Notes: a model not told the origin generated them from the letters alone. 13,812 nt of DNA from DATKIY01 sp035543875 (GCA_035543875.1 DATKIY010000250.1:1-13812), one strand, 5' to 3'. Counted from the stretch's first letter, positions 1 through 7,137 are shown. A program made the numbers and translations.

Positions 1-578
1 GTTCCACGGACCTCCGCCAGCTCGGCGGTCGTCCAAGGTTTCTCATCGGCTCGCACGACCAACCGCGCTGGCTTGCCGCCAGCCTTGCCCGGAGCGGCTT
101 TCTTGACTGCGGTCTTCTTGGCCGGTGCCTGCTTGGCCGGAGCCTTCTTGTCCGCCGTCTTGGCGGGTGCCTTCACTGGGACAGCCTGCTTCGCTGCGGT
201 TTTTTTAGCTGCGGTTTTCTTGGCCGCTGCCTTCTTCGCCGAGGCCTTGTGCGCCGGGGCTTTCTTGGCAGCTTTCTTCGGCGCCACCGGCTTGGCTGTC
301 GGCTTCTTGGCTGGCGCCTTCTTCGGGCCTGCCTTCGTCGCAGCCTGCGTTGGCGCAGCTTTCTGCGCCGCAGCCTTCTTGGCCGGAGCTTTCTTCGTTG
401 CCGTCTTCTTCGCAGCAGTCTTCTTGGTTGCGCCGCTACTGGCGACGGTCTTGGACGCCGGCAGCTTCTTCGAGACCCCCGCTTTGGCCGCGCGGGCAGC
501 TACGACCGCCTTCTGGGCGACTGTGTTCCCGGCGCCAGAGCGAGCCTTCGCGGTGTCTTTCTCGAGCTGCTGCGCCAT
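1..578 (-). CDS. Lys/Ala-rich N-terminal part of a probable DksA/TraR-like zinc-finger protein (partial, runs off left edge)
   Basis: The minus frame is open from an ATG at 578-576 to the left edge, giving about 192 residues. A strong Shine-Dalgarno AGGAGG (589-584) lies 5 bases before the ATG and fixes the start. Residues 1-35 are mixed; about 36-175 are a histone H1-like tail of KKAPAKK, KKTAAKK and similar units; then the sequence becomes ordinary and ends with PWTTAELAEVR at the edge. In many actinobacteria a basic Ala/Lys/Pro tail followed by a W-T-x-x-E-L-x-E-V-R stretch begins the coiled coil of a DksA/TraR-type C4 zinc-finger protein encoded next to ileS and lspA. That family includes RNA-polymerase secondary-channel regulators. 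The finger itself is outside the window, so the family call is inference. An H1-like or HU-like DNA-binding protein is the alternative; HupB-type HU is less likely because its globular domain comes first. The gene is divergent from ileS. Confidence 0.7.
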   Translation of the reverse strand, partial: MAQQLEKDTAKARSGAGNTVAQKAVVAARAAKAGVSKKLPASKTVASSGATKKTAAKKTATKKAPAKKAAAQKAAPTQAATKAGPKKAPAKKPTAKPVAPKKAAKKAPAHKASAKKAAAKKTAAKKTAAKQAVPVKAPAKTADKKAPAKQAPAKKTAVKKAAPGKAGGKPARLVVRADEKPWTTAELAEVRG

Positions 579-708
579 GCGAACCTCCTGCCCCTGATTG
601 TGTGGTTCCGCCCGAGTGCTCGACGTAGCGCCTGACGACGTTGCGCCCAGTTCCCGCCGAGCCTGCGGCTCCCGCGCGACTGACGCGTGGCTGCACAATG
701 GCCCGGCG

Positions 709-738
709 AGGATAGGCGCCCGGCGGGTCAAAGACCAA
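709..738 (-). promoter_or_regulatory. Possible promoter of the Lys/Ala-rich gene
   Basis: On the minus strand TTGGTC (738-733) is followed after 18 bases by TATCCT (714-709), a TAnnnT-type -10 box. It would give a leader of roughly 125 bases before the ATG at 578. The call rests on two hexamers only and is weak. Confidence 0.25.
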
Positions 739-756
739 ACGGGCGCGCCGAATCGG

Positions 757-762
757 TAGAGT
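757..762 (+). promoter_or_regulatory. Possible -10 box of the ileS leader
   Basis: TAGAGT fits the actinobacterial TAnnnT -10 pattern and lies about 20 bases before the first base of the T-box fold, where a -10 should be. No convincing -35 hexamer is seen 16-18 bases upstream (the sequence there is ACCAAA-like), so this may be a -35-poor promoter or a chance match. Confidence 0.4.
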
Positions 763-782
763 ATGCCCGCTGCACAGCGTCG

Positions 783-1026
783 ATGGGGACACCGTGCCGC
801 TACGACCAGCCAAGAGCGACCCGGGGACGGTGGGAGCCCGGGGGCCAGGGAGCGGTGTGATCACCCCGGAGCTGCCGACCGAAGGGTCAGACCGCTGACC
901 TGCGTAGATTCGGCAGCAGCACCCGTGGAGTGGGCCGCCCCGGCGGCCAAGGAGGGTGGTACCGCGGAGCCTTGGCTTCGTCCCTTCGTCCGAGACTCAT
1001 CAGCCGAGACTCACCAGACGGAGGAA
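783..1026 (+). promoter_or_regulatory. ileS T-box riboswitch (ultrashort Stem I, translational type)
   Basis: The leader folds as a tRNA-Ile-sensing T-box. Stem I pairs GGGG 785-788 with CCCC 864-867 and CACCG 790-794 with CGGTG 853-857. The internal loop between them holds the isoleucine specifier AUC (860-862) followed by A863. An apical hairpin CCCGGG 820-825 / CCCGGG 837-842 is present. Stem II pairs GCTGCCGA 871-878 with TCGGCAGC 910-917 and contains an inner hairpin GGTCAG 885-890 / CTGACC 895-900. The antisequestrator pairs CCGTGG 923-928 with CCGCGG 962-967 around an inner hairpin 933-948. The conserved T-box AGGGTGGTACCGCGG is at 953-967, and its bulge UGGU can pair with the uncharged ACCA end of tRNA. 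No U-tract terminator follows. Instead TTCGTCCG 985-992 can pair, with one mismatch, with CGGAGGAA 1019-1026, which contains the ileS Shine-Dalgarno. Control of translation is therefore expected, as in known actinobacterial ileS T-boxes. Confidence 0.95.
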
Positions 1027-1034
1027 CGAGACAG

Positions 1035-4000
1035 ATGACGTACCGCCCGGTGCCGCCACAGGTCGAGCTGCCTGCACTTGAGCACGACATCCTCCGGCTG
1101 TGGCGCGACGAGAAGATCTTCCAGCGTAGCCTCGACCAGCGGGTGGGATCGCCGGGCTGGGTTTTCTACGAGGGTCCGCCCACTGCTAACGGTCACCCCG
1201 GAACACACCACATTGAAGCCCGCGTGTTCAAAGACGTGTTCCCGCGTTACAAGACCATGAAGGGCTATCACGTTCCTCGTAAGGCCGGCTGGGACTGTCA
1301 CGGGCTTCCGGTCGAGATTGCCATCGAAAAGGAGCTCGGGTTCTCCGGCAAAAAAGACATTGAGGCCTTCGGAGTCGCGGAGTTCAACGAGCTGTGTCGC
1401 GAGTCGGTACTTCGACACGTCGACGAGTTCGAGCAGATGACCGAGCGCATGGGCTATTGGGTCGATACCAAGACTGCCTACTGGACGATGGACCCGAAGT
1501 ATGTCGACAGCTTGTGGTGGGCGCTTCAGCAGATCCACCGGCGCGGGCTGCTCGTTGAAGACCACCGCGTGGCTCCCTACTGTCCGCGATGCGGCACTGG
1601 CTTGTCCGACCATGAGTTGGCGCAGGGCTACGAGACGGTGGTTGACCCGTCGGTCTACGTCAGGTTCCCGGTCCGCAGCGGCCCACTGGCCACCGAAAAC
1701 GCTTCGCTCTTGGTGTGGACCACCACGCCATGGACGCTGGTCTCGAACACTGCAGTTGCCGTTCACCCCGATGTTGACTACGTGGCGGTTCGGACCGCTG
1801 CCGGCGAGGTCCTGATCATTGCTGAGCCACTCATTGAGCCGGTTCTCGGCGACGAGGTGGAACGCCTCCAGAGCTACTCGGGTGCTGAGCTGGTCGGAAC
1901 TCGCTATGAGGCCCCGTTTTCACTCGTTGACGTCAGCGCTGGCGTCAACGACTCCGCTGCGTCGGCTGTCCACACGGTTCTGCCGGCCGACTACGTGACG
2001 GTGACCGACGGCACCGGATTGGTCCACTTGGCCCCAGCCTTCGGCCCGGAGGACCTCGCTGTTGGAGTTAAGCATGGGCTGCCGGTTGTAAATCCGGTCT
2101 TACCCAACGGCCATTTCCGTGACGACGTTGATTTGGTCGGCGGGATCTTCTTCAAGAAGGCCGACGAAGTGCTCGTCGCCGACCTTGCAGAACGCAAGGT
2201 GCTCTTTCGTCATGAGGGCTACGAACACTCCTATCCTCACTGCTGGCGTTGTCACACGCCGTTGATGCACTACGCGCAACCGTCCTGGTACATCAGGACC
2301 ACCGCAATCAAAGACGACCTGCTTCGGCAAAATGAGCTGACCAACTGGTTCCCCTCAACCATCAAACACGGTCGCTACGGCGACTGGCTGAACAACAACA
2401 TCGACTGGGCACTGTCGCGCAACCGCTACTGGGGAACTCCGCTTCCCATCTGGCGCTGCCCCAACAACCACCTGACCGTGGTCGGATCACGCGCAGAGCT
2501 GGGTGAGCTCGCCGGCCAGGATCTCAGTGAGCTAGAGCCGCATCGACCGTTCGTCGACGAAGTCACAGTCCCCTGCACCGACTGTGGCGAAACCGCGCAC
2601 CGTGTGCCCGAAGTCGCAGACGTGTGGTTCGACTCAGGCTGCATGCCGTTCGCTCAGTGGGGCTACCCGTACCAAGGCGTCGGTGATTTCGAGCAGCAAT
2701 TCCCCGCCGACTACATCTGTGAGGCGCTCGACCAGACGCGGGGGTGGTTCTACACCTTGATGACGGTTGGCACTTTGTTGTTTGACCGGTCGGCGTACAA
2801 GAACGTGCTCTGCCTTGGGCTGCTGCTCGACAAGGACGGCCGCAGAATGAGCAAGCACCTGGGGAACACCCTTGACCCGATGGCGCTCATGGAACGTCAC
2901 GGAGCCGATGCCGTCAGGTGGTTCATGCTTGCCAGCGGTTCACCGTGGGCGCCGCGCCGCGTCAGCCACCAGTCGATTCAAGAGATCGTGAGACGAGTAC
3001 TTCTGACCTACTGGAACACCGTCTCGTTCCATGTTTTGTATGCCGGGCTCGCCGACTGGTCGCCGGTTTCGGGACCAGTGCCACCACTGGGTGAGAGAAC
3101 CATGCTGGACCGTTGGTTGTCGTCGCAGAGCGAGCAACTAGTCAAGGACGTTGATGAAGCTCTTGCCGAGTTCGACAGCCAACGTGCGGGACGAGTGATC
3201 GCCGACTTCATCGACGAGCTGTCCAACTGGTACGTCCGTAGATCACGTCGACGCTTTTGGGACGGCGACCCAGCGGCGCTCGCCACCCTCCACGAGGCTC
3301 TGCAACGACTCACCTTGGTCATGTCACCTCTTGTTCCGTTCATCACCGAACAAGTCTGGCAAGACGTGTTCCGTCCGACCACTCCGAACGCGCCGGACTC
3401 GGTGCATCTCGCCGACTTCCCCCAGCACAATGACGCACTGATCGACCCCAACTTGGCCAAGCAAGTGACCCAGGTGCGACGACTCGTCGAGCTTGGACGT
3501 GCTGCGAGGGCGGAGTCAGGCGTCAAGACCCGGCAGCCGCTCCAACGAGCCCTGGTCGCTGCAGCCGGCTGGGAAGGGATGCCGCAGCCCCTTCGCGACC
3601 AGTTGGCCGAAGAGCTCAACGTCATCTCCATCGACCCACTGGAAACTACCGGCGACGAGCTAGTACAGGTCAGCGCGAAGGCAAACTTCCGTTCGCTCGG
3701 AAAGCGTTTCGGAAAGCAGACTCCCGCAATTGCTGAGGCCGTCGCCGACGCCGACGCGGCGGGGCTGTCTCGTCAGCTCCGAGCGAATGGGACGACCACC
3801 CTCTCTGTTGGCAACGAGGTCGTGACCATCGAAGACGGCGACGTGGTCTTCACTGAAACCCCGCGCGCTGGTTGGGCGGTGCAACATCAGGGCGGTGAAA
3901 GCATCGCGCTCGACTTGACGCTGACACCCGAGCTGAGGCGGGTCGGACTTGCCCGCGATCTGATCCGGCTCGTGCAGCAGTCGCGAAAGACATCCGGCTT

Positions 4001-4208
4001 CGAGGTGTCTGACCGGATTCACCTGACCTGGACGGCAGCAGGAGAATTCGCCGAGGAAATGGCGACAGCTGTCGCCGAACACCAGGAGCTCATTGCCAGT
4101 GAGGTGCTCGCACTGGCCGTTACTGAGGACCCAAGTCTTCCCGGCAACCCTGCTGCTCACACCGACCCAGAGCTGGGGTTGTCGTTCCTGGTGACTCCGG
4201 CCGGGTAA
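1035..4208 (+). CDS. ileS: Isoleucyl-tRNA synthetase, IleRS2 type with GTHH signature
   Basis: This cytosolic enzyme charges tRNA-Ile with isoleucine. The ATG at 1035 is chosen because GGAGG (1020-1024) lies 10 bases upstream and the protein then has 1057 residues, usual for actinobacterial IleRS; an in-frame ATG at 930 lies inside the T-box. Visible parts are GPPTANG at 47-53 followed by the class I signature position GTHH at 56-59, a CPRC pair at 183-186, the start of the editing domain WTTTPWT near 228-234, HLAPAFGPED near 331-340, VWFDSG at 530-535, and the second signature RMSKH at 604-608 in place of KMSKS. The anticodon-binding helical domain follows. The C-terminal region is cysteine-free and lacks the zinc knuckle of E. 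coli-type IleRS1, which places it in the IleRS2 group. IleRS2 enzymes are known for mupirocin resistance. Expression is controlled by the T-box directly upstream. No clear terminator is seen after the stop. Confidence 0.98.
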   Translation: MTYRPVPPQVELPALEHDILRLWRDEKIFQRSLDQRVGSPGWVFYEGPPTANGHPGTHHIEARVFKDVFPRYKTMKGYHVPRKAGWDCHGLPVEIAIEKELGFSGKKDIEAFGVAEFNELCRESVLRHVDEFEQMTERMGYWVDTKTAYWTMDPKYVDSLWWALQQIHRRGLLVEDHRVAPYCPRCGTGLSDHELAQGYETVVDPSVYVRFPVRSGPLATENASLLVWTTTPWTLVSNTAVAVHPDVDYVAVRTAAGEVLIIAEPLIEPVLGDEVERLQSYSGAELVGTRYEAPFSLVDVSAGVNDSAASAVHTVLPADYVTVTDGTGLVHLAPAFGPEDLAVGVKHGLPVVNPVLPNGHFRDDVDLVGGIFFKKADEVLVADLAERKVLFRHEGYEHSYPHCWRCHTPLMHYAQPSWYIRTTAIKDDLLRQNELTNWFPSTIKHGRYGDWLNNNIDWALSRNRYWGTPLPIWRCPNNHLTVVGSRAELGELAGQDLSELEPHRPFVDEVTVPCTDCGETAHRVPEVADVWFDSGCMPFAQWGYPYQGVGDFEQQFPADYICEALDQTRGWFYTLMTVGTLLFDRSAYKNVLCLGLLLDKDGRRMSKHLGNTLDPMALMERHGADAVRWFMLASGSPWAPRRVSHQSIQEIVRRVLLTYWNTVSFHVLYAGLADWSPVSGPVPPLGERTMLDRWLSSQSEQLVKDVDEALAEFDSQRAGRVIADFIDELSNWYVRRSRRRFWDGDPAALATLHEALQRLTLVMSPLVPFITEQVWQDVFRPTTPNAPDSVHLADFPQHNDALIDPNLAKQVTQVRRLVELGRAARAESGVKTRQPLQRALVAAAGWEGMPQPLRDQLAEELNVISIDPLETTGDELVQVSAKANFRSLGKRFGKQTPAIAEAVADADAAGLSRQLRANGTTTLSVGNEVVTIEDGDVVFTETPRAGWAVQHQGGESIALDLTLTPELRRVGLARDLIRLVQQSRKTSGFEVSDRIHLTWTAAGEFAEEMATAVAEHQELIASEVLALAVTEDPSLPGNPAAHTDPELGLSFLVTPAG

Positions 4209-4312
4209 CCCTCCCGAGTAACCCTGCCAGCTATCTCTGCCTGGCGACTTGGGCCCCTGCTACCGCTCCAGCGCCCGTCGGGGCCACACCTGTGGATGCC
4301 CACCTTGATAAT

Positions 4313-4414
4313 CGCCCGATCGGGGGTCGTTACCTGTTTCACCCGAATGGCGTAGCCAACACCCCCCCAACAACGACCGATACCTAAGCATCGACTCAGG
4401 CAGCCGCCCGATCG
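4313..4414 (+). repeat. Pair of CGCCCGATCG direct repeats in the gap after ileS
   Basis: The 10-mer CGCCCGATCG occurs at 4313-4322 and again at 4405-4414. The first copy sits in a perfect palindrome CCCGATCGGG (4315-4324). The 241-bp gap between ileS (ends 4208) and the next gene (starts 4450) shows no TAnnnT box with a partner -35, and no strong hairpin plus T-run. A GGCCCC / GGGGCC pairing with a long loop around 4254-4284 is too weak to call a terminator. The repeats could be operator half-sites or chance. Confidence 0.35.
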
Positions 4415-4449
4415 AAGGTGGACGACCAACCAAGCTCGGAGGGATTGCG

Positions 4450-4920
4450 ATGGTGCAGCCAATCGCCGCAACGAACCCCGCCACGATCCCTCACGTGAGG
4501 TTGAAGGCCAACGCCGTTGCCGTACCAGCTCTGGCCAGCAACGTCCGCCCAGCACTTGTGCTCGCTGAGCGCGAGAGCCGTCAACTGATCGACGCGGCCA
4601 AGCAGCACGACGTCAGCATGGGTGGCATTTTCTGCTCAGGCCCCACCGGCATCCAGGTCTGGGACAAGACTTGGGAGAACCCAGCTGAAGGACCCGGCGA
4701 CGCACTGCACCTCGGCTCAGTCGACTGGACATACGACACTCCTGTGAAGCACTACGTGACGATCTACCGGGCCATGGTTACCGACAATGGGCTGGCTGTC
4801 GGCGAGGGGACCCTGTCGATTCTGACCAAGGTGCTTGGCCTTACCGGCATCCCGATCGACGGTGCCCGCATTTCGATGCCAGCGCCGCCACCGCGCGACC
4901 CGTTCCGCCGCCGCATCTGA
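4450..4920 (+). CDS. Conserved-looking protein of unknown function, 156 residues
   Basis: I do not recognise this protein. It is judged a real gene because a strong Shine-Dalgarno GGAGGG (4438-4443) lies 6 bases before the ATG, the frame is open for 156 codons with coding-like composition, and it ends 4 bases before the start of the next gene. There is no signal peptide and no membrane segment. After a variable N-terminal 40 residues comes a helix-like stretch ALVLAERESRQLIDAAKQHD, then a segment rich in Gly, Trp and aromatic residues (GGIFCSGPTGIQVWD, GSVDWTYD, KHYVTIYRAMV) suggesting a small beta-rich domain. One cysteine sits in IFCSGPTG. The tail PAPPPRDPFRRR is Pro/Arg-rich and probably disordered. 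It may form a two-gene unit with the downstream secreted glycosidase, but nothing in the sequence gives a function. Confidence 0.75.
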   Translation: MVQPIAATNPATIPHVRLKANAVAVPALASNVRPALVLAERESRQLIDAAKQHDVSMGGIFCSGPTGIQVWDKTWENPAEGPGDALHLGSVDWTYDTPVKHYVTIYRAMVTDNGLAVGEGTLSILTKVLGLTGIPIDGARISMPAPPPRDPFRRRI

Positions 4921-4924
4921 GCGA

Positions 4925-6124
4925 GTGAGCCTTCGCGTAAGACGACCCGGTCGACTGGTCGCGATATCGCTGTCTGCAGGACTGGTTGCTGGCGCTTTTC
5001 TGGCAGCTCCAGGCGGAGCGGTAGCCGCAGGGCCGTGCACCATGAAAGTAACGACGACGCGAACGTCGTCGCAGTCGTACTCCAGCGGTGTGCAGTTCGC
5101 GACGTACAACGTCAAAGTTGTCTACGGCTCGCACACCCAATCTGCCACAGTTCAGAAGATGGTCATGCCGCGTCACGCAACGCCGAAGCTGGTTCATCGC
5201 CGGCTCGGCTGGACCGCGACGCTACGCGATCAAATCGGTGAGCAGGCTCCCCATGGGATCGCCGCGATCAACGGGGACTTCTTCTACGAGTACTCGACCG
5301 GCCAGGGCAGGGTGATCCTTCCCCGAAGCGCCTCCGTCGGCGCTGGAGCCATCGTTCGGGCAGACGACGAAGACATGCGCGTGGTGGGACTTGATACACA
5401 TGGCCAGCCGTTCACCGGAATGATGCGAGTCGCCGGAACCGTGACCCGGGGGAGCGACTCGTTTGTCGTTAGCGGCCTCAACTGGCACTGGCTCGGCCCC
5501 AAGGGCGTGGTCGTATACACGTCGGACTGGGCCGATGGCAGCGCCGCGCGACGACCGCTCCCTGCCGTGGAGTGGGTAGTAGCTGACGGACGGATCAAAG
5601 AAGTTCGAACGGGGTCAACGCGAGGCAAAGATGTCGCGTCGGGAACCAGAGTGGTCGCCTTTGGCAGCGACTACGCGACTGCAGCCAAACGAGCGAGAAC
5701 CGGCGACTCCGTCTCGGTAAGTGCGAAGCAGGTGACGAGTACGGGCGTCAAACTGCAAGAAGGGGTAGGTAGAGGGGCGGCCTTGGTGCGCGACGGCGGA
5801 ATCGCGTTCACGTGCTCGGAGCTCACGAACGAAGAACGCCCGCGGACCACGATCGGGTGGACCGCCAAGGGGCGATGGGCAACCCTCATCGTCCCCGGGA
5901 CCGGGTACGACAGCAGCGGCTACCGAATCGGTGGCCTGGGTCTGCCGCAGGAAGCAAACGTGGCGAGGGCGCTGGGCTTTGACTCAGCCGATGAGGTCGA
6001 CGGCGGCGGCTCAGTAACCTCGTACGTACGTAAGGGTGACAAGACGTGGGACCGCGTCGACGACGCGGACAGTCGATGGGCACGACCCATTCCTAATGGG
6101 CTCGCGTTCGTCGTGCGTCGGTAG
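4925..6124 (+). CDS. Secreted phosphodiester glycosidase (NAGPA family)
   Basis: The GTG at 4925 is chosen because it directly precedes a signal peptide: basic SLRVRRPGR, a hydrophobic core LVAISLSAGLVAGAFLA, then a likely cleavage after AVAA at residue 35. Mature protein would be about 364 residues. An upstream in-frame ATG at 4835 lies within the previous gene and would bury the signal. No clear Shine-Dalgarno is seen; the start lies 4 bases after the preceding stop, so re-initiation is likely. The fold is that of the phosphodiester alpha-GlcNAcase (uncovering-enzyme) family: AAINGDFF at 113-120, RTTIGW with a following VPGTGYD segment, and the hallmark DEVDGGGS at 356-363, a likely active-site or metal-site loop. 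Known members cleave sugar-phosphate diester bonds; bacterial substrates are mostly undefined and may be cell-surface glycopolymers. It converges on divIVA, with 19 bp between the stops. Confidence 0.88.
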   Translation: MSLRVRRPGRLVAISLSAGLVAGAFLAAPGGAVAAGPCTMKVTTTRTSSQSYSSGVQFATYNVKVVYGSHTQSATVQKMVMPRHATPKLVHRRLGWTATLRDQIGEQAPHGIAAINGDFFYEYSTGQGRVILPRSASVGAGAIVRADDEDMRVVGLDTHGQPFTGMMRVAGTVTRGSDSFVVSGLNWHWLGPKGVVVYTSDWADGSAARRPLPAVEWVVADGRIKEVRTGSTRGKDVASGTRVVAFGSDYATAAKRARTGDSVSVSAKQVTSTGVKLQEGVGRGAALVRDGGIAFTCSELTNEERPRTTIGWTAKGRWATLIVPGTGYDSSGYRIGGLGLPQEANVARALGFDSADEVDGGGSVTSYVRKGDKTWDRVDDADSRWARPIPNGLAFVVRR

Positions 6125-6143
6125 TCGGGATTAGCCAGGTCAG

Positions 6144-7082
6144 TTAGCGCCCTGGGGTCATGGGCGGCGAGCTGGGTGGACCCGTCGGTGGAGCAGTCGC
6201 CGGGGCGCTGGGTTGACCAGCAGGTTGACCGGTTGGCTGACTCGGAGGTGCCGCGGGCGGCGCCATTGGAGGCGCTGCTGGCTGTGACGGCGGCGCTGGT
6301 GGTGCGCTGCGAGGAGTAGCAGGCGGTGCACTCGGAGGGGCAGTCGGTGGCGCTGCCGGCGAACCGGCCGGAGTGGCGCCGGGCGGCGGACTGGCTGGTC
6401 CGGTCGGCGCCGTACCTGCAGGACGAGGAGGCGCTGCCGCTGGGGCAGGTGCGCTTGCAGTGGGTGGACTGGGCGGTGTCGGCGGTGCGCCACCGGGGCG
6501 CGCCGCAGGAGTTTCCCCACTGCGCGCTTGCAAGTCACGCAACTGCTGCTCCAGGTAGGACTTCAACCGCGTGCGGTACTCGCGTTCGAACGCCTTCAAG
6601 TCTTCAACCTGACGTTCCAACCCACTGCGTTCAGCCTGCAGTGAGGCCATGACTGACTGGTGCTTGGCAGTAGCGTCGCGCTCAGCGTTGGCTGCCTTGC
6701 TCCGCGCTTCGGCCAGCAATCCGTCGGCCTCAGCCTTGGCGGAGGTGACGACGTCGTCAGCAGTGCGTTCGGCAGCCGCAAGGACGCGGGCCGCTTGCTC
6801 GGCACCACCGGTAGGCACAGGGACTGGTACGGGCGCAGGTGCTGCAGCCGGCGGAGCCGGTGGCGCAGCAGCGGGAGCCGGTGTCGGCGCTGGAGCAGGA
6901 ACTGGCGCGGCGGCTGGTCGTCCAGCTACCTGCGCGCGCAGGCTGTGGTTCTCCGACAGCAGCCGGTTGAGCTCGGCCTCGACCTGATCGAGGAACTCAT
7001 CGACCTCGTCCTCGTTGTAGCCCTCTTTGAACTTCACAGTGCTGAACTGCTTGTTCCGCACGTCCTCGGGGGTCAGCGGCAT
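6144..7082 (-). CDS. divIVA: DivIVA/Wag31 polar growth and division-site scaffold with long Pro/Ala tail
   Basis: DivIVA binds curved membrane at poles and septa and recruits wall-growth machinery in actinobacteria. The ATG at 7082-7080 has a good Shine-Dalgarno GAGGTG about 7 bases upstream. Residues 1-52 are the membrane-binding DivIVA domain (MPLTPEDVRNKQFSTVKFKE, then EDEVDEFLDQVEAELNRLL). Residues 53-91 are a Pro/Ala linker. Residues about 95-187 form a charged heptad-like coiled coil (QAARVLAAAERTADDVV to YLEQQLRDLQAR). Residues about 188-312 are an almost charge-free Pro/Ala/Ser/Thr/Gly tail with only a few Arg and one Glu. The 312-residue length exceeds the roughly 260 of M. tuberculosis Wag31, and the extra is this tail. 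It sits last in the dcw strand behind yggT, with its own 93-bp upstream gap. Confidence 0.95.
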   Translation of the reverse strand: MPLTPEDVRNKQFSTVKFKEGYNEDEVDEFLDQVEAELNRLLSENHSLRAQVAGRPAAAPVPAPAPTPAPAAAPPAPPAAAPAPVPVPVPTGGAEQAARVLAAAERTADDVVTSAKAEADGLLAEARSKAANAERDATAKHQSVMASLQAERSGLERQVEDLKAFEREYRTRLKSYLEQQLRDLQARSGETPAARPGGAPPTPPSPPTASAPAPAAAPPRPAGTAPTGPASPPPGATPAGSPAAPPTAPPSAPPATPRSAPPAPPSQPAAPPMAPPAAPPSQPTGQPAGQPSAPATAPPTGPPSSPPMTPGR

Positions 7083-7084
7083 TG

Positions 7085-7117
7085 TTTCACCTCGGGTTCA
7101 GCTCGGTTTCAGCTCGG
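7085..7117 (-). repeat. Three tandem 11-bp units ending in the divIVA Shine-Dalgarno
   Basis: On the minus strand the units read CCGAGCTGAAA (7117-7107), CCGAGCTGAAC (7106-7096) and CCGAGGTGAAA (7095-7085). The third differs at one internal base, which creates the Shine-Dalgarno GAGGTG, and ends 2 bases before the ATG of divIVA. The first two share ten identical bases. Confidence 0.85.
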
Positions 7118-7137
7118 AAAGTGCGTCGAGTCACACG

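Noticed and set aside
73..597. Plus-strand open frame of 174 codons rich in Ala, Phe and Leu
   Set aside because: It is the antisense of the Lys/Ala-rich minus-strand gene: AAG and GCC codons read backwards give CTT and GGC. It has no ribosome site, and the minus gene has a strong one.
436..864. Minus-strand open frame running from the T-box across the leader into the Lys/Ala-rich gene
   Set aside because: It overlaps the structured T-box and the start of the better-supported gene in another frame, and its Arg/Gly/Pro composition is typical of non-coding high-G+C DNA.
930..1034. Upstream in-frame ATG for ileS
   Set aside because: The extra 35 residues would be encoded by the T-box antisequestrator and sequestrator. 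The ATG at 1035 has a proper ribosome site and matches the family N-terminus.
6135..6155. CCAGG / CCTGG hairpin between the converging glycosidase and divIVA genes
   Set aside because: Only 5-bp arms with an 11-base loop and no T-run on either strand; it also spans the divIVA stop, so it cannot be called a terminator.
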